A stretch of DNA of 42,189 nt from Lachnospiraceae bacterium. Its GTDB lineage: Bacteria; Bacillota; Clostridia; Lachnospirales; Lachnospiraceae. Below are positions 14,786 to 24,755 of the stretch, piece after piece; position 1 is the stretch's first letter, and every line of letters begins with the position of its first letter. Below the pieces are notes generated by a model. The model ran no database searches. It had not been told where the DNA came from and worked only from the letters and a program-made list of their open reading frames with translations. The DNA is taken from contig JAJQCZ010000040.1 of NCBI GenBank assembly GCA_021202465.1, forward strand, positions 1-42,189, in the 5' to 3' direction. The position numbers and the translations under genes were made by a program.

Positions 14786-15724
14786 TCACTCGGCTTCCTC
14801 CGGATTCTCCACATCCTTCACGACCTCGCCCAGGGCAGCCAGGGTACTGGCCATCCCCTGAATGTTAGAAGGAATGATGATCTTGGTGGCCTTACCATCC
14901 GCTGCCTTGGCGAAGGCATCCAGACTCTTCAGCTGCAGCACCGCATCGTCAGCGCCGGCCTCCCGTATGAGGCGAATTCCCTCAGCGTTCGCCTGCTGCA
15001 CCTTGATGATGGCCTCCGCCTGACCTTCCGCCTCGCGGATCGTGGCTTCCTTCTTGGCTTCCGCACGAAGAATTGCCGCTTCCTTCTCGGCCTGCGCATC
15101 CAGGATTGCCTTCTCCTTATAGCCCTCAGCGACCAGGACGGTCGACTTCTTCTCACCTTCAGCCTGGAGGATCTTCTCACGGCGCTCACGCTCCGCCTTC
15201 ATCTGCTTCTCCATGGAATCCTGAATCTCACGCGGCGGGATGATATTCTTCAGCTCCACACGGTTGACCTTGATGCCCCAGGGATCTGTCGCTACATCGA
15301 GTTGCGTCCGCATCTTCGTATTGATCAGTTCACGGGACGTCAGCGTCTGATCCAGTTCCAGATCGCCGATGATATTTCTCAGAGTCGTAGCCGTCAGGTT
15401 CTCGATGGCCATCAGCGGATTCTCCACACCGTAGGCATAGAGCTTCGGATCCGTGATCTGGAAGAACACGACCGTGTCAATCTGCATCGTGACATTATCC
15501 TTGGTAATCACCGGCTGCGGTTTGAAATCAATAACCTGTTCCTTCAGGTTCACGCGCTTCGCCACCCGGTCGATAAAAGGCATCTTGAAATGCACGCCTA
15601 CGGACCAGGTTCCAATATAAGCGCCCAGCCGCTCCACGATCATAGCCGTCGCCTGCGGCACGATTTTTACGCAGGAAGCCAGCACTGCCAGCACAAATAC
15701 AATGAGAATGATAAGAAAAATCAT
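14786..15724 (-). CDS. SPFH/band 7 membrane-scaffold protein (stomatin/QmcA type)
   Basis: 312 aa. An N-terminal membrane segment (IFLIILIVFVLAVLASCVKIV) is followed by the band 7 domain with ERLGAYIGTWSVGVHFKMPFIDRVAKRVNLKEQV and the DPWGIKVNRVELKNIIPP signature. An Ala/Glu/Lys-rich coiled coil spans about 180-250. It is a scaffold of membrane microdomains and often works with NfeD proteins or membrane proteases. Its ATG overlaps the nfeD stop (ATGA), showing translational coupling. Confidence 0.93.
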   Translation of the reverse strand: MIFLIILIVFVLAVLASCVKIVPQATAMIVERLGAYIGTWSVGVHFKMPFIDRVAKRVNLKEQVIDFKPQPVITKDNVTMQIDTVVFFQITDPKLYAYGVENPLMAIENLTATTLRNIIGDLELDQTLTSRELINTKMRTQLDVATDPWGIKVNRVELKNIIPPREIQDSMEKQMKAERERREKILQAEGEKKSTVLVAEGYKEKAILDAQAEKEAAILRAEAKKEATIREAEGQAEAIIKVQQANAEGIRLIREAGADDAVLQLKSLDAFAKAADGKATKIIIPSNIQGMASTLAALGEVVKDVENPEEAE

Positions 15725-16167
15725 TTTTCAGTTTCCTCCTTTTGTTCGGATACAATCAGTTTCACGCCCTGCACGCCCTCGATCCGGACAAGGGTTCCGG
15801 ACTTCAGAATTGCGTCATCCTCCGACGATCTGGCGCTCCAGGCCACGCCGTTCACCTGCACCATGCCCTGCGCCAGACGATTGTTGATCGTCTCTGTGAC
15901 CACCGCCGTCTGCCCTTCCAGGCTCTCGACATTCGTCTTCTGCGTGTTCCGGTTCAGATAGCGTGTCGCCAGCGGCCGGGTAAAAACCAGCAGAATCGCC
16001 GACACAGCCACAAATACTCCCAGCTGGATGGGCAGTCCCAGACCAAGCACGCCCACCACGAAGGCAGCCAGTGCTCCCCCGGCAAACCAGATGGTGGTGA
16101 GCCCCAGTGTCAGGATCTCGACGACCAGGAGAATCACCATGAGAAACAGCCAATAAATAGGTTGCAT
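15721..16167 (-). CDS. NfeD family membrane protein
   Basis: 148 aa from ATG 16167, chosen because GGAGG lies 7 nt upstream; a longer frame would add 11 residues. Three or four hydrophobic segments occupy the first half (WLFLMVILLVVEILTLGLTTIWFAGGALAAFVV and onward). A C-terminal OB-fold follows (LEGQTAVVTETINNRLAQGMVQVNGVAWSARS). This is the short NfeD form that pairs with SPFH proteins, and the SPFH gene follows with an ATGA overlap. Confidence 0.92.
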   Translation of the reverse strand: MQPIYWLFLMVILLVVEILTLGLTTIWFAGGALAAFVVGVLGLGLPIQLGVFVAVSAILLVFTRPLATRYLNRNTQKTNVESLEGQTAVVTETINNRLAQGMVQVNGVAWSARSSEDDAILKSGTLVRIEGVQGVKLIVSEQKEETEK

Positions 16168-16303
16168 CGCTTCCCCTCCTTTCGGTTTAGTATATCCCAT
16201 TTTCCGGTGTGGTGCAACATAAAACCTGCTTTCGACCAGTATCTATCCGAAAATCCAGCCAATATTTACTCCTCTTTTGCGTGATTCATATCTATCACAA
16301 GGA

Positions 16304-16852
16304 TCACGACAGCTCCGCCCCCAGGCGCCGGGCTCTCTTCATGATATCTCCCTCCTCCGAGAGATCAGAGTCCCCTCCCACCACGATCCGGCCTGCATCC
16401 AGAATCCGCTTAGTCTTAAAACAGTTGATATACCAGTCATAGTGTTCCGCATATGCCGTGTAGGATTCCGAAGCGCCCTGTGAAAATACGCTGAGCAGCT
16501 TCACGTCGTGGTCGAGCCGTGGCATCCTGTCTGCGTTCAGCATACAGTAATGCCGGTTCAGAAATGTGATCATCGCTCCTGAGGGCATGGAGTTATAATT
16601 AGGAGCGCTGATAATCAGCGCGCCGCTCTCCCGCAGATCCTGCCAGTAGGACTGCAGAGCGTCAGGCAGCACACAGTCCCGGTCTTCCCGGCGACAACGG
16701 ACACAGTTACAGCATCCCAGCAGCGGCAGGCGGCTGATGTCATAGATCTTCACTTCATGTCCGGCAGAGGCCGCCCCCCGCAGAATCTCTTCAACAACAC
16801 GGCGGGAGCGGCTGTTCTCTCTCCCGCTTCCCAGAGCCACGGTTATCTTCAT
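16304..16852 (-). CDS. Iron-sulfur flavoprotein / NADPH-dependent FMN reductase family
   Basis: 182 aa from ATG 16852 (AGAGG 6 nt upstream). It starts MKITVALGSGRENSRSRRVVEEIL, the FMN phosphate-binding loop of the flavodoxin-like fold. It then shows a compact cysteine motif, CCNCVRCRREDRDC, which fits CX2CX2CX6C of Isf-type [4Fe-4S] flavoproteins. SAPNYNSMPSGAMITFLNRHY is the second flavin-contact region. It probably transfers electrons to a small acceptor under anaerobic conditions; the partner is unknown. It lies alone between tkt and nfeD. Confidence 0.85.
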   Translation of the reverse strand: MKITVALGSGRENSRSRRVVEEILRGAASAGHEVKIYDISRLPLLGCCNCVRCRREDRDCVLPDALQSYWQDLRESGALIISAPNYNSMPSGAMITFLNRHYCMLNADRMPRLDHDVKLLSVFSQGASESYTAYAEHYDWYINCFKTKRILDAGRIVVGGDSDLSEEGDIMKRARRLGAELS

Positions 16853-16907
16853 ATGTTTCCTCTCTTTCCTGGTATGAATCATCCCCGAACCTTGTGCTCT
16901 TTACAGA

Positions 16908-16954
16908 AGACGGCCCCGCATTCCCGTCCGTTTTGCGAGAAGGCAGGGCCGTCT
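16908..16954 (-). terminator. Hairpin after transketolase, weak terminator
   Basis: AGACGGCCC and GGGCCGTCT (9 bp) flank a 29-nt loop starting about 6 nt past the tkt stop. The following minus-strand sequence is TCTGTAAAG, without a T-run, so termination efficiency is uncertain. Confidence 0.45.
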
Positions 16955-16960
16955 CAAAGA

Positions 16961-18952
16961 TCACTGAAGGCTCAGGGCGACCTCCACCACATGATCCACG
17001 GTAAATCCAAAATGCTCAAACAGCTTGCTGTAAGGAGCCGAAGCGCCCCAGCCCTGCATGCAGATACAGGCGCCATCCAGCCCCACGTAACGATCCCAGC
17101 CGAAACCACTCAGCGCTTCGATCGCCACGCGCCGACGCACATTCTTCGGCAGAACCGCCTCCTTGTAAGCGGCGGGCTGCTGCTCAAAGAGATCCATACA
17201 GGGCATGCTGACGACACGGGCATCCACATTTTTCTCCGCCAGCGCCTTCTTCGCTTCCACAGCCAGAGACACCTCGGAACCACTGGCAATGAGGATGACA
17301 TCCGGTGTCTCTCCGGTGCAGTCCTCCAGCACATAGCCTCCGCGCAGGGCCTCACGGGACGATCCGGCCAGCTGCGGCAGATTCTGCCGGGACAGCGCGA
17401 TGGCCGTCGGGGTCCCCTCAGAAGTCGCCGCCTGATACCAGGCCGCCGCCGTCTCCGTGGCATCCGCCGGGCGGAACACATTGAAGTTCGGCATGGCGCG
17501 CAGCATCGCCAGCTGTTCGATCGGCTCATGCGTAGGGCCGTCCTCGCCGACGCCGATACTGTCGTGCGTGAAGACATAGGTCACCGGCAGCTTCATCAGA
17601 GCCGCCAGCCGCGCCATCGGCTTCGTGTAATCACTGAATACGAAGAAGGTCGCCACATAAGGGCGCAGGCCGCCGTAGAGCGCCAGACCGTTGCCGATTG
17701 CCGCCATCGCCAGCTCCCGGACACCGAAATGCAGGTTCCGGCCGGAATAATCCGCCACACTGAAGTCTCCCTCGCCCTCCATACGGGTCTTGTTGGAGGG
17801 AGCCAGATCCGCCGAGCCTCCGATCAGGCCGGGAAGGATATCCTTCACCCGGTTGATCATCGTGTGCGACAGATTCCGGGTGGCCTGCGGCTTATCCTCA
17901 TAGGCCCAGAACTCGTCACGGTCGAACGCCTCGCGCGCCGCCTTCTCGTCATGATACTCTTTCCACAGAGCCGCCATCTCCGGGTAAGTCCGGCAGTACT
18001 CATCAAAAAGCTTCTGCCAGGCCTCCTCCGCAGGCGCCTTCGAGGCGGCCAGCTCACGATAATTCTCGTACACATCCTCCGGCACATAAAACGGCTCCAT
18101 GCTCTCCCAGCCGAGGTTCTCCTTCATGGCCAGAATATTCTCCTCGCCGAGCGGCTCGCCGTGTGCGGAAGCCTTGCCCTGTTTAGCCGGGCAGCCGTAG
18201 CCGATCTGCGTCTTCACCGTGATCAGAGACGGGCGGGAGGTGTCCGCCTTGGCCAGCTCGATGGCTTTGCCGATCGCAGAGAGATCATGGCCGTCCTCGA
18301 CTGTGATCGTCTGGAAGCCAAACGCTTCAAAACGGCGCTGCACATTCTCAGTAAAGGCGATGTCCGTGTCGCCCTCGATGGAGATCTTGTTGGAATCATA
18401 AAGCACGATCAGCTTGCCCAGCTTCAGGGTACCGGCCAGCGACATGCATTCGGAGGAAATGCCCTCCATCATACAGCCGTCGCCGCCGAGGACGAAGGTA
18501 TAATGGTCGACGATCGGATATCCTTCCTTATTAAAAGTCGCCGCCATATGCGCCTCGGCCATCGCCATGCCGACCGCCATGCCCATACCGGCACCCAGAG
18601 GCCCCGTCGTGGCTTCGATGCCGACCGTATGACGATATTCCGGATGGCCGGGCGTCAGAGAGCCAAACTGGCGGAACTGCTTCAAATCGTCCAGAGACAG
18701 ATTCCCGTAGCCGTACAGATGCAGCAGCGAGTACAGCAGGGCCGAGCCATGTCCGCCGGACAGGATAAAGCGGTCGCGATTCGGCCAGGCGGGATCCGCC
18801 GGATTGTGGTTCATATGATTGGCCCACAGCTCGTAGGTCAGATCGGCGGCGCCCAGCGGCAGGCCCGGATGGCCGGACTTCGCCTTCTGGATCATGTCAG
18901 CGGAAAGCACCCGGATGGCGTTCGCGGACTTTTCATCAATTTTTCTGTTCAT
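16961..18952 (-). CDS. tkt: Transketolase
   Basis: 663 aa, typical full length. The start is ATG 18952 with AGGAGG 5 nt upstream; the frame extends further but without a site. It has SANAIRVLSADMIQKAKSGHPGLPLGAA at the N-terminus, the thiamine diphosphate motif LGGDGCMMEG, the pyrimidine-domain VFTHDSIGVGEDGPTHEPIEQL and the C-terminal AIEALSGFGWDRYVG. It transfers two-carbon units in the non-oxidative pentose phosphate pathway. Monocistronic by the look of its own promoter and terminal hairpin. Confidence 0.97.
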   Translation of the reverse strand: MNRKIDEKSANAIRVLSADMIQKAKSGHPGLPLGAADLTYELWANHMNHNPADPAWPNRDRFILSGGHGSALLYSLLHLYGYGNLSLDDLKQFRQFGSLTPGHPEYRHTVGIEATTGPLGAGMGMAVGMAMAEAHMAATFNKEGYPIVDHYTFVLGGDGCMMEGISSECMSLAGTLKLGKLIVLYDSNKISIEGDTDIAFTENVQRRFEAFGFQTITVEDGHDLSAIGKAIELAKADTSRPSLITVKTQIGYGCPAKQGKASAHGEPLGEENILAMKENLGWESMEPFYVPEDVYENYRELAASKAPAEEAWQKLFDEYCRTYPEMAALWKEYHDEKAAREAFDRDEFWAYEDKPQATRNLSHTMINRVKDILPGLIGGSADLAPSNKTRMEGEGDFSVADYSGRNLHFGVRELAMAAIGNGLALYGGLRPYVATFFVFSDYTKPMARLAALMKLPVTYVFTHDSIGVGEDGPTHEPIEQLAMLRAMPNFNVFRPADATETAAAWYQAATSEGTPTAIALSRQNLPQLAGSSREALRGGYVLEDCTGETPDVILIASGSEVSLAVEAKKALAEKNVDARVVSMPCMDLFEQQPAAYKEAVLPKNVRRRVAIEALSGFGWDRYVGLDGACICMQGWGASAPYSKLFEHFGFTVDHVVEVALSLQ

Positions 18953-19050
18953 AAATTCCTCCTGACGGATTGCTCCGTGGCTGTTTTTTGTGGCGCGCCG
19001 ACATGCTCCGGCCGCACCCGGAAGACTCCTCCAAGCCTCCAATCAGATTT

Positions 19051-19079
19051 ATTTTAACATAAATAACAGAGCAGTTCAA
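19051..19079 (-). promoter_or_regulatory. Promoter of tkt
   Basis: On the minus strand TTGAAC (19074-19079) and TAAAAT (19051-19056) are 17 nt apart, leaving a leader of about 95 nt. The 310-nt gap between tkt and the TRAP genes otherwise holds AT-rich sequence and the plus-strand -10 element of the TRAP genes. Confidence 0.7.
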
Positions 19080-19209
19080 TCTGAAAGAATTTATGTTTCA
19101 TATGAATTTGAGAAGATAATTTTGTTTTTGCCAGGGCTCACAGGAAAAATCAACCTTCTCTGTTGAAAATTCGATAAGATACTTGCTTTTGTTAAAATCA
19201 TCGGAGTGT

Positions 19210-19215
19210 TATAAT
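19210..19215 (+). promoter_or_regulatory. Probable -10 element of the orphan TRAP operon
   Basis: A perfect TATAAT lies 47 nt before the dctQ ATG. The best -35 at 17 nt is only TTTTGT, so the promoter may need an activator such as the AraC regulator encoded at 22407-23294 (inference). Confidence 0.45.
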
Positions 19216-19262
19216 ATTTTTATCATAAAACCATTACTCACAGAGAAGGAGGAGAGTAATTT

Positions 19263-19748
19263 ATGGAACAGAAAGAACAGAAAAAAGATTTTCTGGACGA
19301 TCTGACGCAGAACCTCATGGTTGTTGTTCTGATCATTGCAGCAGCCTGTACGCTTCTGACATTCATCCTGCAGTTCTTCGCTCCGGACAGTGTCGACCTG
19401 TTCAAGCAGCTGTCCTACTACGCCTACGCCTGGATGATCTACCTGGCGCTGGGACCGATGGTGAAGCGCAGCGCCTTCATGAAGATCGACATCATTTCGC
19501 AGAAGTACCCGGAAGGAGTTGGCAAAGCGCTGTCCGTCATCTGTGACATCCTGATGTTCCTCATGATGGCCATCATGCTGGTCTACAGCTGCATTGCTCT
19601 TGGTAATGCGGTCTCCACCGGTGCGCAGAACGCCACCGTACCTGCCATTCCGCTGGCCCTGGCCTATGCTGCCCCGGTCGTTGGCTATGTGCTCGCCATC
19701 ATCTACTATGTCGCTAAGGTATTCACCGGGAAGGGAGGTAACAAGTAA
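19263..19748 (+). CDS. dctQ: TRAP transporter small permease (DctQ type), orphan set
   Basis: 161 aa with four hydrophobic segments (about 18-40, 50-65, 93-115 and 130-152) and a charged N-terminus. It is the small membrane subunit of a tripartite ATP-independent transporter for organic acids. AAGGAGGAG precedes the ATG. The stop overlaps the dctM start as TAATG. Codon use is strongly biased to C/G-ending codons, as is that of dctM. No binding-protein gene is adjacent. Confidence 0.88.
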   Translation: MEQKEQKKDFLDDLTQNLMVVVLIIAAACTLLTFILQFFAPDSVDLFKQLSYYAYAWMIYLALGPMVKRSAFMKIDIISQKYPEGVGKALSVICDILMFLMMAIMLVYSCIALGNAVSTGAQNATVPAIPLALAYAAPVVGYVLAIIYYVAKVFTGKGGNK

Positions 19749-21064
19749 TGATCGCATTATTCTTAATACTTTTCTTTGGCGGAATGCTCCTGCTGGGGCT
19801 CCCCATGGTCGGCAGTATCTTCATTGCCTCCGCCAGTATCCCGCTGCTGGGACACGGCGATCTCCTGACCTGGCTCACCATCGCCCAGTCTGCCATCGAC
19901 AATGCCGTCAGCGGCAACACCGGTCTGACCATCGTGCTCTTCATGATCGCCGGTGAGTTCATGGCCAAGGGCGGCCTGACAGAGAAGATCTTCGATACCT
20001 TCTCCTATTTCCTCGGCAAGAGAAAAGGCTTCATGCCCATCATTTCCATCGCCACCTGTATGTTCTACGGTGCGATCTCCGGCTCCGGCCCCGCTACGAC
20101 GGCTGCCGTCGGCGCCATGTGTTACCCCCTGTTGATCCAGATGGGCTACAGCAAACTGTTCAGCGCCAGCATCCTGGTGTCTGCCGGCTGCCTGGGTATG
20201 GTCATCCCTCCCAGCGTGCCGCTGACGGGCGCCGCGCAGCTGGCCGGTGGTCTTGATCTGGTCGCTCTGTATCAGATCGCCGCCGTGGCCGGTGTCGCTG
20301 CCGGACTTCTCCTGATGATCTACGCCTATCTGCACTGCGTGCGGACCGGTGACGGCAATCAGGTCATGATCAACGCGGCTGTTGATGAGCTGCGCAAGCA
20401 ACCTTTCGGTGCGGTCTTCAAGGAAAGCATCTGGGCTATCCTGACCCCCGTCATCATCCTGGGCTCCATCTTCAGCGGCATCGCCGACACGGCCCAGGCG
20501 GCTGTCATCAGCCTGGTCTACTCCATCCTGGTCGCGGTCTTTATCTACAAGACCATCAAGCCCGGAGAAATCATCCCTACGCTGCGGCGCTGCGCTTTCA
20601 ACGCCTGCCCGCTCTGCTTCATGATCGCCATGGCCGCCGTCTTCACCGCCGGTATGAATGCTCTGCAGATTCCGACCCTGATGGCCAACGCGATGATCGC
20701 CACCGGTATGTCCGGCACTGTGATGATGATCATGGTTCTGGCTGCCATGCTGATCCTCGGCGCTTTCATGGACGCCGGCGCTGCCATGACCATCCTGGTT
20801 CCGTTGTTCTGCCCGGTGCTGTCTGTGTATGGTGTGAACCTGTACACCGGCGTTGTGGCCATCATCATGTGCCAGGCCGTTGGTCTCTGCAACCCGTTCT
20901 GCGGATTGTGTAACCTGGTTATGGCGCCGATTGCAGGTGTCACCATCGGTGAACTGGGTATGAAGGTTCTCAAGCTGAGTGCTCTGCTCGTCCTGGTGGC
21001 CGTCATCATCGCCCTGTTCCCGGCTCTGACATCCTGGGCCTGGACCGGTATGTATATGCCGTGA
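19748..21064 (+). CDS. dctM: TRAP transporter large permease (DctM type), orphan set
   Basis: 438 aa with about 12 membrane segments, the usual length. Typical motifs are GEFMAKGGLTEKIFDTFSYFLGKRKGFMPI, YGAISGSGPATTAAVGAMCYPLLIQMGYSKLFSASILVSAGCLGMVIPPSVPL and the GAFMDAGAAMTILVPLFCPVL repeat. It is the Na+-driven transport subunit. TAATG coupling to dctQ shows an operon. The required periplasmic-type binding protein (DctP) is missing here. It might be encoded elsewhere, or the pair might use the DctP at 33943-35115. Confidence 0.93.
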   Translation: MIALFLILFFGGMLLLGLPMVGSIFIASASIPLLGHGDLLTWLTIAQSAIDNAVSGNTGLTIVLFMIAGEFMAKGGLTEKIFDTFSYFLGKRKGFMPIISIATCMFYGAISGSGPATTAAVGAMCYPLLIQMGYSKLFSASILVSAGCLGMVIPPSVPLTGAAQLAGGLDLVALYQIAAVAGVAAGLLLMIYAYLHCVRTGDGNQVMINAAVDELRKQPFGAVFKESIWAILTPVIILGSIFSGIADTAQAAVISLVYSILVAVFIYKTIKPGEIIPTLRRCAFNACPLCFMIAMAAVFTAGMNALQIPTLMANAMIATGMSGTVMMIMVLAAMLILGAFMDAGAAMTILVPLFCPVLSVYGVNLYTGVVAIIMCQAVGLCNPFCGLCNLVMAPIAGVTIGELGMKVLKLSALLVLVAVIIALFPALTSWAWTGMYMP

Positions 21065-21104
21065 TCGATTCAATGAGTTTTATGCTTACATAAGCATCCA
21101 CACA

Positions 21105-21135
21105 GAGAACCGCCCGTCGGGCGGTTCTCTTTTTA
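21105..21135 (+). terminator. Terminator after the orphan TRAP pair
   Basis: GAGAACCGCCC, loop GTC, GGGCGGTTCTC, then TTTTTA. About 40 nt past the dctM stop. Confidence 0.92.
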
Positions 21136-21151
21136 CTATGAAACATGCGAA

Positions 21152-21190
21152 TGCCCCCTGCGGAGAACTCTTAGTCCTCCACAGGGGGCT
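21152..21190. other. GC-rich hairpin between convergent genes
   Basis: GCCCCCTG/CAGGGGGC with an inner GGAG/CTCC stem. No T-run follows on either strand. It may protect or end the hydrolase mRNA arriving from the minus strand. Nothing else is recognisable in 21191-21280. Confidence 0.45.
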
Positions 21191-21280
21191 GATACAGATA
21201 CACAAGGAGTTTTTAATCATTCGTTTTCCAGGGGCTTACGTCTACTGAAAGAGCCGCCTGCATCTCAACATCTGCATGTT

Positions 21281-22228
21281 TTAAAAACACTCCATCCCGA
21301 ATTCACGGCGGAAGGAAACAGCCATCAGATCGTGAATCATATCCGTGTAGGGATGATGCACGGCGGTAAAGCCATGTCCGACGCGGGGCGCCACCATCAT
21401 CTCGCAGGGCACGCCTGTCTCAAGCAGGCGCATACCGTAGCGCACGCTGCTGTCGCGCAGCGAATCATACTCCGCAGCCAGAATAAAGTGGGGACACAGG
21501 CCTTTCAGATCGACTGCATGTCCCGGGAACGCATACTTGGGAAGAGAACCTGTAAGATTCTCGCCAAGATATGTTCCCTCGGCGTCACAGGCGTAGTCTT
21601 CATGATCCATGGATACCTCACGAAACTGATGATAGGAAGCCATCTCTGCAAAGTTCAGATGCACCGGTGCACTGTTCAGAACCGCCAGTGAGCATTTGGG
21701 GCCCAGAGTATCCCGCAGATACATGGCCAGACCGGCCACCAGGTTGCCGCCGGCACTGGTGCCATGCATGCCCAGCTTCGTCGGGTCGCCGCCCAGCTCC
21801 TCCGCATGATCATGCATCCACATATAGGCCGTGTAGCAGTCCATCAGAGGCTTCGGATAGCAAACCTCGGCATTGGAGAGACGGTAATTCACACTCACCA
21901 CGATCGCCGGAACCCGCTTCGCAATCTCGATGCAACGATAATTGTCGATATCCAGGCCGCCGCCGACCCAACCGCCGCCGTGAATCTCCAGAATCATCGG
22001 AGCCGGTCCTTCCAGACCTGCCGGGGTATATACACGCACCGTGATCTCCTGGCCCTCTTCCTGCCCGGGAATCACACGATCCTCCATCGTCATCCCCTCG
22101 GGCAGTTCATAGCCGAAGAGATCCTTCCCCTGTGCCTCTTTGGCTGCCTTCAGTTGCTCGCTGTCCCCCTGCAAATAAGACATATAGTGATTTTCATACC
22201 CGGGAAATGGTTTAGCCTGCATCTTCAT
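21281..22228 (-). CDS. Alpha/beta hydrolase of the hormone-sensitive-lipase type
   Basis: 315 aa from ATG 22228 (AAGGAG 9 nt upstream; the frame extends upstream without a site). It carries the oxyanion motif EIHGGGWVGGG, the nucleophile elbow GTSAGG, the acid in AAEYDSLRD and the His in VGHGFTAVHH, so all catalytic parts are present. It probably hydrolyses a small ester or lactone in the cytoplasm. It lies next to the orphan TRAP pair and an AraC regulator, which suggests that the ester is related to the transported compound (inference). Confidence 0.9.
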   Translation of the reverse strand: MKMQAKPFPGYENHYMSYLQGDSEQLKAAKEAQGKDLFGYELPEGMTMEDRVIPGQEEGQEITVRVYTPAGLEGPAPMILEIHGGGWVGGGLDIDNYRCIEIAKRVPAIVVSVNYRLSNAEVCYPKPLMDCYTAYMWMHDHAEELGGDPTKLGMHGTSAGGNLVAGLAMYLRDTLGPKCSLAVLNSAPVHLNFAEMASYHQFREVSMDHEDYACDAEGTYLGENLTGSLPKYAFPGHAVDLKGLCPHFILAAEYDSLRDSSVRYGMRLLETGVPCEMMVAPRVGHGFTAVHHPYTDMIHDLMAVSFRREFGMECF

Positions 22229-22406
22229 GATTCTGATCTCCTTTTCCGGACAGTCAGAGCATCCTCCATTACGCCTTTCTGTCCATCTTTTATATATACA
22301 AATCATACCAAAAATCTGCCAGAAAGTCACCTTCGTATCTGCTCAACTCCAACCTCCATTTTACGGGCATTTTCACCTTTTTAAGCCTCCGAACCACACT
22401 ATCTTC

Positions 22407-23294
22407 TCACTCCTCCTCCGCCGCCTCCGGCGGCAGCACCTGATTTCTGGCCCGGTATTCCGAGGGTGTACAACCCAAACGCCCGGCAAACAAATGAGAA
22501 AAATGAGTGGTATTTTCATAGCCCAGACTCTCCGCGATCTCCGCCACCGAGAGATCCGTTTTCAGGAGATATTCTGTCGCTTTTGTAACCCGTGAATAAA
22601 TCAGATAGTTGATCGGCGACATGCCGTAAGCATGGCTGAAGACACGGCTGAGATGAGAAGCACTGACATGAAATTCCTCCGCCAGAGTATCCAGGGTAAT
22701 TTTTTTGCCGCTGGCCTCATTCTCCAGGATATAATCCAGGATATCGCTGGCCAGATATTCGGTACTCAGCTCCACGGAGAGCGCCTCATTTGCAAAGAGC
22801 TCCCGCACGAACTCAAACAGACCCAGACAGATTGACTGGAACGCCCCATCTGCATGGCCCCCGTTACTCTGATGCATATGAAACAGCATCCACATCGTTT
22901 CCCTGAAATACTCGATGTGGCGGGCGGCCGGCGTCATGGCACAGTCGCCTGGCAGGCTGTGAAAAAAAGACTGCAGCTCATTGCCATCCCCCGGCTCCGC
23001 CAGAAAACGCAATCCATAGTAGCGCACATCGCTCTCCTCTTCAGAGGAAAAATAGTGCTTCACACCGGGCTGTGTCACGACCACCGATCCAGGCTCGACC
23101 TTCAGAGTCTCCCGCTCCACATGGAACAATCCATGCCCGCGCACGACAAAACTGACCTCATAGGAATCCTCATGCGTATGCCAGGGATAGGCCCAATCCG
23201 GCAGATTGTCGATGTAACACATGTGTGTAATCTTTACCATGGGCGGCTGTCTGTACGGATTGTCCTCTTTGGCATTATAATCATAGAGCCACAT
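22407..23294 (-). CDS. AraC family transcriptional regulator (copy 1)
   Basis: 295 aa from ATG 23294 (AAGGAG 8 nt upstream). An N-terminal cupin-like sensor (YPWHTHEDSYEVSFVVRGHGLFHVE and PGSVVVTQPGVKHYF) is followed by the two-HTH DNA-binding domain (ITLDTLAEEFHVSASHLSRVFSHAYGMSPINYLIYSRVTKATEYLLKTDLSVAEIAESLGYENTTHFSHLF). It is upstream of the hydrolase gene in the same direction and is the likely local regulator of the hydrolase and TRAP genes. It is clearly paralogous to the regulator at 37346-38215, also beside a TRAP system. Confidence 0.92.
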   Translation of the reverse strand: MWLYDYNAKEDNPYRQPPMVKITHMCYIDNLPDWAYPWHTHEDSYEVSFVVRGHGLFHVERETLKVEPGSVVVTQPGVKHYFSSEEESDVRYYGLRFLAEPGDGNELQSFFHSLPGDCAMTPAARHIEYFRETMWMLFHMHQSNGGHADGAFQSICLGLFEFVRELFANEALSVELSTEYLASDILDYILENEASGKKITLDTLAEEFHVSASHLSRVFSHAYGMSPINYLIYSRVTKATEYLLKTDLSVAEIAESLGYENTTHFSHLFAGRLGCTPSEYRARNQVLPPEAAEEE

Positions 23295-23382
23295 TTCTCT
23301 TCTCTCCTTCTTTTCATCTCCATCAGTCTCACTTCCGGTTCCCCTCCCCACATGCAGCAGACACTGACTCAAACTGAAATAA

Positions 23383-23416
23383 GCCGCAGCCTCTCGCACT
23401 GGCAAGAGACTGCGGC
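23383..23416 (-). terminator. Terminator after tuf
   Basis: GCCGCAG..CTCT pairs with AGAG.CTGCGGC over about 11 bp. On the minus strand it is followed by TTATTTC. It sits about 50 nt past the tuf stop, closing the str operon. Confidence 0.6.
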
Positions 23417-23465
23417 CCTTTCGTAAATCGCGCGATGTCATCCCGCGAAACGTTTCAGATGATGA

Positions 23466-24659
<1,194 letters not shown>

Positions 24660-24755
24660 TTTGGGTTGTCCTCCTTGAATCACTTCGCCTGTCAACTGGC
24701 ATAATTTTCATACAGCTGTGAATCATTATATTGCATCGGCCTGCTTTTTTCAAGC

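Noticed and set aside
16757-19057. Plus-strand open frame of 766 codons over transketolase
   Set aside because: It is antisense to an unmistakable transketolase, has an Arg/His/Gln-rich composition without domains, and reflects the GC-biased third positions of tkt.
19763-21073. Minus-strand open frame of 436 codons over the orphan dctM
   Set aside because: His/Gly/Asp-rich antisense of a clear membrane transporter; no support as a gene.
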